The translations under genes and the position numbers were made by a program. Shown here in pieces: positions 54,020 through 62,938 of a stretch of 64,000 nt of DNA (its first letter is position 1; each line of letters begins with the position of its first letter). Source of the DNA: Spectribacter hydrogenoxidans (GTDB lineage Bacteria; Pseudomonadota; Gammaproteobacteria; Nevskiales; Salinisphaeraceae). The notes under the pieces were generated by a model. That model was not told the DNA's origin. It made no database searches and was given only the letters and a program-made list of their open reading frames with translations. The DNA lies in contig NZ_JAVRIB010000009.1 in the NCBI RefSeq assembly GCF_031846275.1, positions 1 to 64,000 of the forward strand, written 5' to 3'.

Positions 54020-54910
54020 ATGAGCGACACTCCCAGCCGCGTTCTCCAGGACCTGGTCGACCTGCTCGATCTGGAGAACATCGAAGTCAATCTCTTCCGC
54101 GGCGAATCCCGCGACCTGGGCGGCAAGAGCGTGTTCGGCGGGCAGGTGCTGGGCCAGGCGCTGGTGGCCGCCACCCGGACGGTGGATGAGGGCGTCGCCC
54201 ACTCGCTGCACGCCTATTTCCTGCGCCCCGGCGCCATGGACGCGCCGATTGTCTACGAGGTGGACCGGGTGCGCGACGGCCGCAGTTTCGCTGCCCGACG
54301 CGTGCAGGCAATCCAGCACGGCCGGCCGATCTGTTCCGTGATTGCCTCGTTCCAGCAGCCGGAGGAGGGGGCCTCGCATCAGGCCGCCATGCCCGAGGTG
54401 CCGTCGCCGGAATCCCTGGCGCCCCAGTCCGAACTGCGCCGCAAGTGGATGGACGACGCGGGCCCGCTGCCCGAGCGGCTGCAGTGGGCCCTGACGCGCC
54501 CGCTGGCGCTGGAATTCCGGCCGGTCAATCCCTGGAACGGGCTGGATCCGGACGCGCGCGAACCGCAGCAGCAGATCTGGTTCAAGGCCGCCGGGCCGCT
54601 GCCGGCGGAACCGGTGCTGCATCGCTGCATGCTGGCCTATGCCTCTGACTACAATCTGCTGACCACCGCGCTGCTGCCGCACCGCATGTCGTTTCTGCAG
54701 CCGGACATGGTGGTGGCCAGCATCGACCACGCGCTGTGGTTCCACCGCACGCCGCGGGTGGACGACTGGCTGCTCTACGACATGGACAGCCCGGCTGCCA
54801 GCGGGGCACGCGGGCTGACTTTCGGGCGCATATTCAGTCGCGACGGCGATCTGGTGGCCTCCGTGGCGCAGGAAAATCTGATGCGCCGTATCGATGGCAA
54901 GCGCGAGTGA
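54020..54910 (+). CDS. tesB: Acyl-CoA thioesterase II
   Basis: A 296-residue double-hotdog thioesterase. FGGQVLGQALVAATRT, HAYFLRPG and FARRVQAIQ-type block (SFAARRVQAIQ) match TesB, and the second half has DHALWFHRTPRVDDWLLYD with the catalytic Asp-region. It releases free fatty acids from medium and long acyl-CoA. It ends with a 17-bp overlap into the next gene. Confidence 0.94.
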   Translation: MSDTPSRVLQDLVDLLDLENIEVNLFRGESRDLGGKSVFGGQVLGQALVAATRTVDEGVAHSLHAYFLRPGAMDAPIVYEVDRVRDGRSFAARRVQAIQHGRPICSVIASFQQPEEGASHQAAMPEVPSPESLAPQSELRRKWMDDAGPLPERLQWALTRPLALEFRPVNPWNGLDPDAREPQQQIWFKAAGPLPAEPVLHRCMLAYASDYNLLTTALLPHRMSFLQPDMVVASIDHALWFHRTPRVDDWLLYDMDSPAASGARGLTFGRIFSRDGDLVASVAQENLMRRIDGKRE

Positions 54911-56084
54911 GCCCGATGATCTTCGCCGGGCGCTGACCGGACAGCGCCTGCCGGCCGCCTTTGTCGATCTTGACGCGTTTGACGCCAATGCGGCCGCCCT
55001 GCTGACCCGCGCCGGCAACCGCCCGATCCGGGTGGCCAGCAAGTCCGTGCGCTGCGAGTTGCTGCTGCGGCGCGTTCTGGACAGCCATCCCCGCTACCGG
55101 GGCCTGATGTGCTTCACCGCCGCGGAAGCCGCCTGGCTGGCCGGGCGGGGCTTCGACGATCTGCTGGTGGCCTATCCGACCACCGATGATGTCGCCATCG
55201 CCGCAGTCTGCGACCACCTCGCGGCGGGCAGGCGGCTCTGCCTGACGGTCGACGATGCCGCACATCTGGATCGTCTGGCAGCGATCGCGGCCCGCGTCGG
55301 GGTGGTGTTGCCGGTCTCGGTGGAATTCGACTGCTCGCTGCGGCTGCCCGGACTGAATTTCGGCGTTTGGCGCTCGCCGCTCCGTCAGCCGGCGGATCTG
55401 CTGGCGCTGGCACAGGCCGTCGCCGATCACCCGCATCTGCATCTGGCCGGCCTGATGGGTTACGAGGCGCAGCTGGCCGGGGTGCCGGATGCGGCTGCCG
55501 GGAGCCGGGCGAGAAATGTGGTTGTCCGCCGGCTCAAGCAGCTGTCGCGCCGGGTCATTGCACGGCGGCGCGGCGCCCTGCTGGCGGCCCTCGCGCGTGA
55601 AGACCTGCTGCCGGCGATGGTCAACGCCGGCGGCACCGGCTGCCTCGAGGCATCGTCCACGGCGGACGGGGTGACGGAAGTCACGGCCGGTTCCGGGTTG
55701 TTCAATCCGTGGTTGTTTGACGGCTACCGGGGGTTTCGTCATTGCCCGGCAGCCGGCTTCGCGCTTCCGGTGGTCCGTCATCCGGCACCGGGGGTCGCCA
55801 CCTGCCTGGGCGGTGGCTATCCCGCCTCCGGCGGCGAACGGCCGGCGCCGCAGCCCTGGTGGCCGGCCGGCGGCCGATTGTCGCCGCTGGAAGGCGGCGG
55901 CGAGGTGCAGACGCCGGTGTTCTTCGCGCCGGATGCGGTGCCGGCCATCGGCGAACCGGTGCTGTTCCGACACGCCAAGGCCGGTGAGCTGTGCGAGCGT
56001 TTCGATCGCCTGCTGCTGATTCAGGGCGGCAGGGTGGTGGACGAGGTGCCGACCTATCGCGGGGCCGGGCAGTGTTTCCTGTGA
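54894..56084 (+). CDS. Alanine racemase/D-threonine aldolase-fold PLP protein
   Basis: A 396-residue protein with the alanine-racemase-type barrel. The PLP lysine is in VASKSVRC; later blocks include GLMCFTAAEAAWLA, VEFDCSLRLPGLNFGVW and VNAGGTGCLEAS. The second domain has CLGGGYPASG and a C-terminal FRHAKAGELCERF, in the style of D-threonine aldolases and amino-acid deaminase/aldolases. Its start lies inside tesB. The next gene is an aldonolactone oxidase, a common neighbour of this family in my recollection. Confidence 0.83.
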   Translation: MASASEPDDLRRALTGQRLPAAFVDLDAFDANAAALLTRAGNRPIRVASKSVRCELLLRRVLDSHPRYRGLMCFTAAEAAWLAGRGFDDLLVAYPTTDDVAIAAVCDHLAAGRRLCLTVDDAAHLDRLAAIAARVGVVLPVSVEFDCSLRLPGLNFGVWRSPLRQPADLLALAQAVADHPHLHLAGLMGYEAQLAGVPDAAAGSRARNVVVRRLKQLSRRVIARRRGALLAALAREDLLPAMVNAGGTGCLEASSTADGVTEVTAGSGLFNPWLFDGYRGFRHCPAAGFALPVVRHPAPGVATCLGGGYPASGGERPAPQPWWPAGGRLSPLEGGGEVQTPVFFAPDAVPAIGEPVLFRHAKAGELCERFDRLLLIQGGRVVDEVPTYRGAGQCFL

Positions 56085-56099
56085 CGATGGCCGACTGAC

Positions 56100-57398
56100 G
56101 TGTCGCGATGGCGCAATTGGTCCGGCGTCATTGTCTGCACCCCGCGCCGGCTTGCGATCCCGGCCGATGAGGCGGAACTGGCAGCCATCATCCTGGCGGC
56201 TCGTGAGGCAGGCGAATGCGTGCGGCCGGTCGGGGCGGGCCACTCGTTCACCCCGCTTTGCGCGACCGATGGGGTGCAGGTCTCTGTGTCCCGCTTTACC
56301 GGGCTGCGGTTGGTGGATCAGGCGACCGGTCGCGTGCGGGTCGGGGCCGGTACCCGCCTGGGCGAACTCGGGGCGGCACTTCACGACCATGGGCTGGCCA
56401 TGCCCAATCTCGGCGACATCGATGTGCAGTGTCTGGCCGGAGCGCTGGCCACCGGCACCCATGGCACCGGCGTGGCATTCGGCAATCTGGCGACCCAGGT
56501 GACCGGCATGCGCTTGGTTGGTGCCGACGGGCAGGCTCGCTGGTGCAGCGCGGATAATCATGCCGACATTTTTCACGCCGGCCGCATTCATCTCGGCGCT
56601 CTTGGCGTGGTCACCGAGGTGGAACTGGCCTGTGTCCCTACCTACCGCTTGCACTACCGCAGCGGGCGGATCGGCTGGGACGACATGCTTGCGGGCCTCG
56701 AGGCACGGCGGGCCACCCACCGCAACGTGGAGTACTACTGGTTTCCCTATACCGACACAGTCCAGCTCAAGACCATGGACGAAACCCGCGAGTCGCCCCG
56801 CGGCGGTGGTCGCTGGCGACGCTGGCAGGACCTGCTGGTGGAGAACGGCGGCCTCTGGGTGCTTTCGCGACTCGCCCGTGCCCGGCCGGCGAGCTGCCCG
56901 CGCCTGAACCGTATCGCCGCCGCCGGGGTGCCCCGTCATGACCAGATCGCGCCGGCCCATGCCGCCTATGCTACCGCCCGGCTGGTGCGCTTCAATGAAA
57001 CCGAATACAGCCTGCCGCGGGCGGCATTGCCCGAGGTACTGCGGGCAATCCGCACGGTGATCGAACGCGATCGCTTTGCCACCAATTTCCCGCTGGAGAT
57101 CCGCGATGCCGCGGCTGATGATGTTCCGCTATCGCCGGCTTACGGTCGGGATTCGGCCTATATCGCCGCCCATGTGCATGCCCGCATGCCGTTCACCGAT
57201 TACTTCACCGCGCTGGGCGAGATTTTCCGGGATCACGGTGGCCGGCCGCACTGGGGCAAGTGGCATGACGAGGATGCCGGGCGTCTGGCATCTCGCTATC
57301 CGGCATGGCGAGATTTCGAAGCGGTTCGCAAGCGGCTGGATCCGGATGGGGTGTTCCTGAATCCGCATTTGTACCGGGTGCTGGTTGGCAGCGGTTGA
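56100..57398 (+). CDS. FAD-linked aldonolactone oxidase (D-arabinono-1,4-lactone oxidase family)
   Basis: A 432-residue flavoprotein from GTG 56100. The PCMH FAD domain has RPVGAGHSFTPLCATDG and LATGTHGTGVAFGNLATQV; the C-terminal ALO domain ends RLDPDGVFLNPHLYRVL, typical of the family. It oxidises an aldonolactone or sugar alcohol; the substrate is unknown. No tyrosine or histidine flavin link is assigned. It follows the PLP barrel gene by 15 bp and likely shares its transcript. Confidence 0.9.
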   Translation: MSRWRNWSGVIVCTPRRLAIPADEAELAAIILAAREAGECVRPVGAGHSFTPLCATDGVQVSVSRFTGLRLVDQATGRVRVGAGTRLGELGAALHDHGLAMPNLGDIDVQCLAGALATGTHGTGVAFGNLATQVTGMRLVGADGQARWCSADNHADIFHAGRIHLGALGVVTEVELACVPTYRLHYRSGRIGWDDMLAGLEARRATHRNVEYYWFPYTDTVQLKTMDETRESPRGGGRWRRWQDLLVENGGLWVLSRLARARPASCPRLNRIAAAGVPRHDQIAPAHAAYATARLVRFNETEYSLPRAALPEVLRAIRTVIERDRFATNFPLEIRDAAADDVPLSPAYGRDSAYIAAHVHARMPFTDYFTALGEIFRDHGGRPHWGKWHDEDAGRLASRYPAWRDFEAVRKRLDPDGVFLNPHLYRVLVGSG

Positions 57399-57408
57399 TC
57401 CGCGCGGC

Positions 57409-57849
57409 TCAGCCGCGTGCCGGCAGCGGCGTGACCCAGAGTTTCCAGGTGCCGGTGGCCTTCACTTCGATATAGAACTCACCGCTGGTGTCCACGTCGA
57501 GATGACCCTCGCCGGGGCCGGTGCCGTAGGAGCGAACCAGCTTACCGCTGGTGCGGTAGATGTAGATCACGAAGATCACGTCCTCGTTGCGGTAACGCAC
57601 CCGGAATGGTCCCGGACTGGTGAAGACGGCGGTGCTTTCGCGACCGTGGCCGGCGAAATCGAATGACAGGTGCCGGTCAACTGCGCGGTCGTAGCAGGCC
57701 AGCCGGTCGTTGTCCCCGGTTTGCGCCCGGCAGGAGCGAAGCGCCGCGGCGGCCTTGTCGCCGAGCGCCGGGTCAGCCGCGAGTACGCCCGATGCGGCGA
57801 GCACGGCGACTACGGCAAGCAGACCGGCGAAGCGCTGGCGGACGGTCAC
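57409..57849 (-). CDS. Exported protein of unknown function
   Basis: A 146-residue protein with a signal peptide (FAGLLAVVAVLAASGVLA). The segment CRAQTGDNDRLACYDRAV is the small motif seen at the N-terminus of many exported proteobacterial proteins, and the rest looks beta-rich (FRVRYRNEDVIFVIYIY). Its start overlaps the stop of the pentapeptide gene by 4 bp. Confidence 0.8.
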   Translation of the reverse strand: MTVRQRFAGLLAVVAVLAASGVLAADPALGDKAAAALRSCRAQTGDNDRLACYDRAVDRHLSFDFAGHGRESTAVFTSPGPFRVRYRNEDVIFVIYIYRTSGKLVRSYGTGPGEGHLDVDTSGEFYIEVKATGTWKLWVTPLPARG

Positions 57850-58433
57850 CAGTCGAACGGACAGGCGGTACAGTCTTCCATGTGAGTGCCCTGGAAGATG
57901 GCGTAGGGATAGCGCGCGCCGGTCATGTCGGCACCGGCCAGATTGGCCAGCGACAGCTTGGCTTCCTGAAGATTGGCATTGACCAGCCGCGCCCCGTCGA
58001 GCTGGGCCTTGGGCAGCCAGGCCATCTCGAGATTGGCGGCCGTGAGGTTGGCGCCTGACAGGGTGGCACCGGACAGCCGCGCGAAGTTCAGGTTGGCGCC
58101 GCGCAGGTTGGCGTCGGTCAGATCGGCCCCCTGCAGGAAGGCGGTGACCAGAACGGCGGCTTCCAGATTGGCGCCGCGAAGATTGGTGCCGCGCAGGTTC
58201 GCGTGCTCGAGATCGGCCCGGGCCAGGTTGGCCCCGGCGAGATTGGCACCGGACAGGTCGGCATTCTCCAGATCGGCGTGACGCAGATCGGCGTTCCGGC
58301 AGTCGGCGCCGGCTTCGATGCGGCAGTCGCCAATGGTTCTGGCCGGCGCGTCATCGGCGGTCTCGCCGGCGGCGAGACTCTGCCCGGCCGTCGCCAGGCA
58401 TAGCGCCATGAGGAGAATTGCGGGCTTTCGCAT
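57846..58433 (-). CDS. Exported pentapeptide-repeat protein
   Basis: A 195-residue protein with a signal peptide (KPAILLMALCLATAGQSLA) followed by about 20 consecutive A(D/N)LxX repeats (for example ADLENADLSGANLAGANLA), predicted to fold as a right-handed quadrilateral helix. The C-terminal ACPFDW and one CRIEAGADC pair hint at a disulfide. Function unknown. Confidence 0.9.
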   Translation of the reverse strand: MRKPAILLMALCLATAGQSLAAGETADDAPARTIGDCRIEAGADCRNADLRHADLENADLSGANLAGANLARADLEHANLRGTNLRGANLEAAVLVTAFLQGADLTDANLRGANLNFARLSGATLSGANLTAANLEMAWLPKAQLDGARLVNANLQEAKLSLANLAGADMTGARYPYAIFQGTHMEDCTACPFDW

Positions 58434-58445
58434 GATGGATTCCTG

Positions 58446-58519
58446 AAAAAAAGAGGGCCGAATCCGTGGCGGAGCGACTTAGTGGAGATTTGGAGACTAA
58501 GACACCACGGATTCGGCCC
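58446..58519 (-). terminator. Long two-stem terminator of the PQQ alcohol dehydrogenase
   Basis: A perfect 15-bp stem (GGGCCGAATCCGTGG 58455-58469, CCACGGATTCGGCCC 58505-58519) encloses an inner CTTAGT/ACTAAG stem with loop GGAGATTTGGAG. On the minus strand the outer stem runs into seven T (plus-strand A 58446-58452). Confidence 0.92.
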
Positions 58520-58577
58520 GGCACTCTGAAAGGAAAGCGTCAGGTTGTTTTTGAAGTAACGGTTTTCCGGTTGACCT

Positions 58578-60461
58578 CTAGTTCTGGGCGGCGAAGTCCG
58601 GAATCTTGAAGGCGATGAACGAGCCGCCCTGGGATACCGGCTTGGTCAGGTTGGCCAGGTCACCACCCCATAGCGGCACGGCGCCGCCGTAACCGGTGGC
58701 AATGCCTACGTACTGGTCGCCGTCATGCGTCCAGGTAATGGGGCAGCCGACCACGCCGGAGCCGGTCTGGAACTTCCACAGCTCCTTGCCCGTCTTGGCG
58801 TTGAAGGCCTTGAAGAAGCCGTCGCTGGTGCCGGTGAAAACCAGGTTGCCGGCGGTAGCCATGGTGCCGGCCCACAGCGGCAGCTTCTCGTTGTGTTCCC
58901 ACACGATCTCGCCGCTGGTCGGGTCCATCGCCCGCAGGGTACCCACGTGGTCGTCGTACAGCTTCTTGATGCGGAAGCCCTGGCCGAGATAGGCGGCGCC
59001 CTTCTTGTAGGTGACGTTTTCGGTCCAGTAGTCCTCGGTCCAGTTGTTGGCGGGGATGTAGAACAGGCCGGTATCCGGGCTGTAGGACATCGGGTTCCAG
59101 TTCTTGCCACCCAGGAACGGCGGGGTCACCTGGATGGACTCGCCGCGATCCTTGCCCTCGGCGGGCTTGGGCGGACGCTGGCCGGCCACTTCGATCGGGC
59201 GGCCGGTCTTCTCGTCGATGCCCTCGGCCCAGGTGATTTTGTCGACGAACGGGTAACCGGCGATTACCGCGGTGCCGTCGTTGATGATGTCGTCATCCCG
59301 ATCCGCCAGATCGTTGATGTCGGTGACATAGAAAAACCCGTTGCGGTCGGCATGGGCCCCGGCGCGAACGGTCTTGCCGTCCTTCTTCATGTCGAAGAGG
59401 ATGATCTCGTTGTTGCCGGAGAAGTCCCAGGCATCGTTCGGGGTGTGCTGGTAGAAGCCCACCAGTTCGCCGTTGCTCGGGTCCACGTAGGCCTGGCCCG
59501 AGGTGTAAAGGCTGTCGTAGTCCTGCGGGTCGCCGGTCTCACCGGTGCGCTTCCAGGTGTTCCACGGCGCCGGATTGCCGGCTCCGATGATGATGGTGTT
59601 GGTGGCCACGTCGAACGACGCACTCTGCCAAGGGGCGCCGCCTCCATGGCTCCAGGATTCGGCCTTGCCCGTGCCCTTGTAGTCACCGTCTGGCCAGGAT
59701 GGGGCGGCCGGGTCGCCGGTTGGCGTGCTTTCCTCGCCGTCCAGGCGGCCCATGTGGCCCTCCACCAGCGGCCGCATCCAGATTTCCTCGCCGGTGTCCG
59801 GGTTGCGGGCGTAGAGCTTGCCCAGTACCCCGAATTCGTCACCGGAGCTGCCGTGGATCAGCATCACCTTGCCGGTTTCCTGGTCCTTGATGATGGTGGG
59901 CGCGCCGGTCATGGTGTAGCCGGCTTCGTGATCGGCGAACTTCTCCTGCCAGACGACCTCGCCGGTGTCCTTGTTCAGCGCCACGATCGCCGCATCCAGG
60001 GTGCCGAAGAACACCTTGTCGCCGTAGATCGCGGCACCGCGGTTGACCACGTCGCAGCAGGGGCGGATGTTCTCGGGCAGACGGTGGGCGTACTCCCACA
60101 GCTTCTCGCCGCTTTCCACGTCCAGCGCGAAAATGCGGGAGTAGGAGGCAGTGATGTAGGCCACGCCGTCGTGAATCAGCGGCTGGGTTTCCTGCCCGCG
60201 CTGCTTCTCGTCGCCGAAGGAAAACTGCCACGCCGGCCGTAGCCGCTCGACGTTCTTGACGTTGATATCGTTCAACGGGCTGTATCGCTGGGCGTCCGGC
60301 CCGAACCCGTACATCAGGATGTTTTCCGGGGTCTGGGCATCGTTGACAATGTCCTCCCAGCTGACGTCGGCGGCCAGGGCCGGCGCGGAACTGACGGCCA
60401 TGCCGGCCGCCAGGGCCAGGGCCGTGTTGCGACGCCTTGGCGTCGTGGATTGCTGTCGCAT
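58578..60461 (-). CDS. PQQ-dependent alcohol dehydrogenase (quinoprotein, Ca-type active site)
   Basis: A 627-residue periplasmic quinoprotein with a signal peptide. Vicinal cysteines CC (135-136) form the ring near PQQ. The catalytic region reads NDAWDFSGNNE with D346; the residue two places later is serine (S348), not the extra aspartate that marks lanthanide-dependent enzymes. The tryptophan-docking repeats GKELWKFQTGSGVVG are present. ATG 60461 has GAGGAG 8 bases upstream. It oxidises alcohols and passes electrons to a cytochrome c. A two-component system lies just upstream. Confidence 0.93.
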   Translation of the reverse strand: MRQQSTTPRRRNTALALAAGMAVSSAPALAADVSWEDIVNDAQTPENILMYGFGPDAQRYSPLNDINVKNVERLRPAWQFSFGDEKQRGQETQPLIHDGVAYITASYSRIFALDVESGEKLWEYAHRLPENIRPCCDVVNRGAAIYGDKVFFGTLDAAIVALNKDTGEVVWQEKFADHEAGYTMTGAPTIIKDQETGKVMLIHGSSGDEFGVLGKLYARNPDTGEEIWMRPLVEGHMGRLDGEESTPTGDPAAPSWPDGDYKGTGKAESWSHGGGAPWQSASFDVATNTIIIGAGNPAPWNTWKRTGETGDPQDYDSLYTSGQAYVDPSNGELVGFYQHTPNDAWDFSGNNEIILFDMKKDGKTVRAGAHADRNGFFYVTDINDLADRDDDIINDGTAVIAGYPFVDKITWAEGIDEKTGRPIEVAGQRPPKPAEGKDRGESIQVTPPFLGGKNWNPMSYSPDTGLFYIPANNWTEDYWTENVTYKKGAAYLGQGFRIKKLYDDHVGTLRAMDPTSGEIVWEHNEKLPLWAGTMATAGNLVFTGTSDGFFKAFNAKTGKELWKFQTGSGVVGCPITWTHDGDQYVGIATGYGGAVPLWGGDLANLTKPVSQGGSFIAFKIPDFAAQN

Positions 60462-60561
60462 GAATCGGTCTCCTCGTGGAACGCGTTGTATGGACTCCCG
60501 CGCGGCGCTTGTGGCTATGGTTTTGTGAACGCCTTGCCAGCCACACTGGGGCAGCAACCCT

Positions 60562-60582
60562 GAGAAAGACTTGAGAGAAAGA
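60562..60582. promoter_or_regulatory. Direct repeat upstream of the PQQ dehydrogenase
   Basis: GAGAAAGA occurs at 60562-60569 and 60575-60582 (period 13), about 100-120 bp upstream of the start codon and next to an OmpR-type regulator. It could be its binding site, but the period is not the usual 10-11 bp. Confidence 0.3.
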
Positions 60583-60611
60583 TGGGAAAACGCTGAGAGT
60601 GAGTCAGCGCC

Positions 60612-61283
60612 TCACGCCACCAGCCGATACCCCACGCCGCGCACGGTCTCCAGCCGGGGCGGGGCGTCACACTGGCCGAGCTTGCGGCGCAGGTAACCGA
60701 TGTAGACGTCGACCGTATTGAAGGTGACGTCGGCGTCTGGGCCCCAGACCCGCTCCAGCAGGCGGGTGCGCGATAGCACTCGCGGCGCGCCGGCCATCAG
60801 GCAGTGCAGCAGCGCGAACTCTCGGGCGCTCAGCACGATGGTTTGATTGCCACAGCGAGCTTCGTGCATGTCCGGGGTCAGCGTGAGTTGCCCGACCCGC
60901 AGGCATTGTTCGGCCGGGTGTCCCCGCCGGCGCCTGTTGATCGCCTCCAGGCGGGCCAGCAATTCCTCGAATGCAAAGGGCTTGGTCAGGTAGTCGTCGG
61001 CACCCGCGCGCAGCCCGGCCACGCGGTCGTCCACCCGGTCACGGGCGGTGAGCATGAGAATCGGGGTGACGTCGCCGTCGTCACGGATCTGCTGGCAAAG
61101 CCGCACCCCATCGAGGTCTGGCAGGCGCAGATCCAGGATGATCAGGTCATAGTCCACATTGCCCAGACGGGCCAGGGCGGCGGCCCCGCTTTCGGCGGTG
61201 TCGGGCGTGAACCCCTCTGCGGCCAAGCCGCGCCGCAGCATGTCCGACACCCGTGGGTCATCCTCGACGATCAGCAGATTCAT
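60612..61283 (-). CDS. OmpR-family response regulator
   Basis: A 223-residue regulator: receiver domain (VEDD, phospho-acceptor D51 in IILDLRLPDLDG, K in LTKPF) and a winged-helix DNA-binding domain (LSAREFALLHCLMAG, VDVYIGYLRRKLGQ, RGVGYRLV). It overlaps the kinase gene by 4 bp. It lies upstream of the PQQ dehydrogenase, which may be its target. Confidence 0.92.
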   Translation of the reverse strand: MNLLIVEDDPRVSDMLRRGLAAEGFTPDTAESGAAALARLGNVDYDLIILDLRLPDLDGVRLCQQIRDDGDVTPILMLTARDRVDDRVAGLRAGADDYLTKPFAFEELLARLEAINRRRRGHPAEQCLRVGQLTLTPDMHEARCGNQTIVLSAREFALLHCLMAGAPRVLSRTRLLERVWGPDADVTFNTVDVYIGYLRRKLGQCDAPPRLETVRGVGYRLVA

Positions 61284-62905
61284 GGCGCGGCTACCTCGGC
61301 TGCGGCCAGCGGCAGCACCAGTACCGCCCGGGTGCCGCGCCCGCCGGGGCCGGCGCCAAGTTCGATGGTGCCCCCGTGGTCCTGGGCGATGCGCCGGGCG
61401 ATGGTTAGCCCCAGGCCGAGACCGCCGGTGTCGCCGCCACGGGCGAAGCCGTCGAAAGCCCGCTCGCGCTCGGCCGGTGCCATGCCCGGTCCCTGGTCGG
61501 TGACGGTGATGATGCCGCTACCGGTCGGCAGGTCGTGATCCAGTTCGATGTGGACGCAGCACTCGTCCGGCGAGTGCTTGATGGCATTATCGAGCAGGGT
61601 CAGCAGTGCCTGCTGAAGGCGCTGGCCGTCGCCGCGCAGTGTCACGGCGTGACCGGGCGCCAGGTAGATCACGCGGATGCCGCGTGGCCGGCCGAGCGCG
61701 CCGGCTGCGGCCGCGGCACGGCTGACGATCTTCCCCAGTTGCAGATCCTCGCGCACGAAGGCCAGTTCGCGGCTGCGCGAGCGGGCCAGGGCCACGAGAT
61801 CCTCGATGGCATGGGACAGGCTGTCGGCCAGCCCCACGATCTGCTGCAGAGCGGCCCGTAGTTGCCCGGTATCCGGCGCGCGCTGGCGCAGGGCCATGTC
61901 CGCCTCGCCGCGCAGGGCGGTCAGCGGCGTGCGCAGTTCGTGGGAAATCTCGCTAAAGAACTGCTCGCGCCGGTTGTCGACGGCCTGCAGCCGGCGATTG
62001 CGCTGTTCCAGTTCGGCGGTGCGCGCCGCGACCTGGTTGGCCAGATCCACGCGCAGGCTGTCCAGCCGGTGCCGGTCGCGCTGAAGGCGGGCGGCCATGC
62101 GGTCGAACATGGCGGCGAGCAGGCCGATGTCGTCGCGGGTGTGGTCCTGCAGGCGATAGTCGAGCCGGCCGCCGCCGACCAGCGCGGCCCCGTGCATCAG
62201 CCGGCGCAGGCGTGATCGCATCGCACCGACCAGGCCCAGATTCACCGCGGCCGCCAGCGCCAGTACCAGCAGGGGCAGGCCCACGGCCAGCAGGGTGGCT
62301 TCCCGCGCAGTGTCGGCCATCTGACGGGCATTGGCCTGGACTTCAGCGCGTTCGTCACGGATTGCCTGGTCGAGTAGTCGCTCGATGTGTTCACGGGTGA
62401 CCCAGAGCGGTTCGCGGCGGCTCAGTAGTACCTCCTCGGCGCGGGTGAGCAGCGCCTCGATGGCGGCGATCTGATCGAGTTCGCCGCGCTCGTCAGCGCG
62501 GGCCGCAGGCTCGAGCAGCGCCAATTCGGCGCCAACGGACTGACGCCAGGCTGTCAGCAGTTCCATCGCGTCTCGCTGGGCCTGCGCGTCGATACCGGGG
62601 GCAGCCAGCGAGGCCATGTAACGGTCGATGCCGCCTGCTACCCGAGCCAGCAGTTCCAGCTGCTCGTGAGCATGGCCGCCCCTCCGCAACAGAAACTGCG
62701 CCTGCTGCCAGCCGATCGCGGTGACGGCGCCCCCGCAGGCGAGGGCGATGCCGGTGATGGCCAGTGTGATGATCAGCAGGCCGTTCAGGCCGCGGATCGG
62801 CCAGTGGCGGGTATCGGCGCGCGGGTGGGAGTTTCGGGGTCGGATAGGGTGGGGGCGATCCTGAATGCTGCGGCCTATGAAGACCCGCTTCCGGCCCGAG
62901 ATCAA
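61280..62905 (-). CDS. Membrane sensor histidine kinase
   Basis: A 541-residue kinase. A membrane helix at about 40-65 is followed by a helical sensor region (70-200), a second helix (about 203-225), a HAMP-type linker, a coiled coil and the H-box FSEISHELRTPLTALRGEAD. The ATPase part has LLDNAIKHSPDECC, DQGPGM and GLGLGLTIA. It pairs with the OmpR-type regulator by a 4-bp overlap. Confidence 0.9.
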   Translation of the reverse strand: MISGRKRVFIGRSIQDRPHPIRPRNSHPRADTRHWPIRGLNGLLIITLAITGIALACGGAVTAIGWQQAQFLLRRGGHAHEQLELLARVAGGIDRYMASLAAPGIDAQAQRDAMELLTAWRQSVGAELALLEPAARADERGELDQIAAIEALLTRAEEVLLSRREPLWVTREHIERLLDQAIRDERAEVQANARQMADTAREATLLAVGLPLLVLALAAAVNLGLVGAMRSRLRRLMHGAALVGGGRLDYRLQDHTRDDIGLLAAMFDRMAARLQRDRHRLDSLRVDLANQVAARTAELEQRNRRLQAVDNRREQFFSEISHELRTPLTALRGEADMALRQRAPDTGQLRAALQQIVGLADSLSHAIEDLVALARSRSRELAFVREDLQLGKIVSRAAAAAGALGRPRGIRVIYLAPGHAVTLRGDGQRLQQALLTLLDNAIKHSPDECCVHIELDHDLPTGSGIITVTDQGPGMAPAERERAFDGFARGGDTGGLGLGLTIARRIAQDHGGTIELGAGPGGRGTRAVLVLPLAAAEVAAP

Positions 62906-62938
62906 TAAGGCAGACTTCCCCTTTTTGAATTTCCGGAT

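Noticed and set aside
54834..56960. 708-codon minus-strand frame opposite tesB, the PLP barrel and the lactone oxidase
   Set aside because: Spans three good plus-strand genes and shows no domain.
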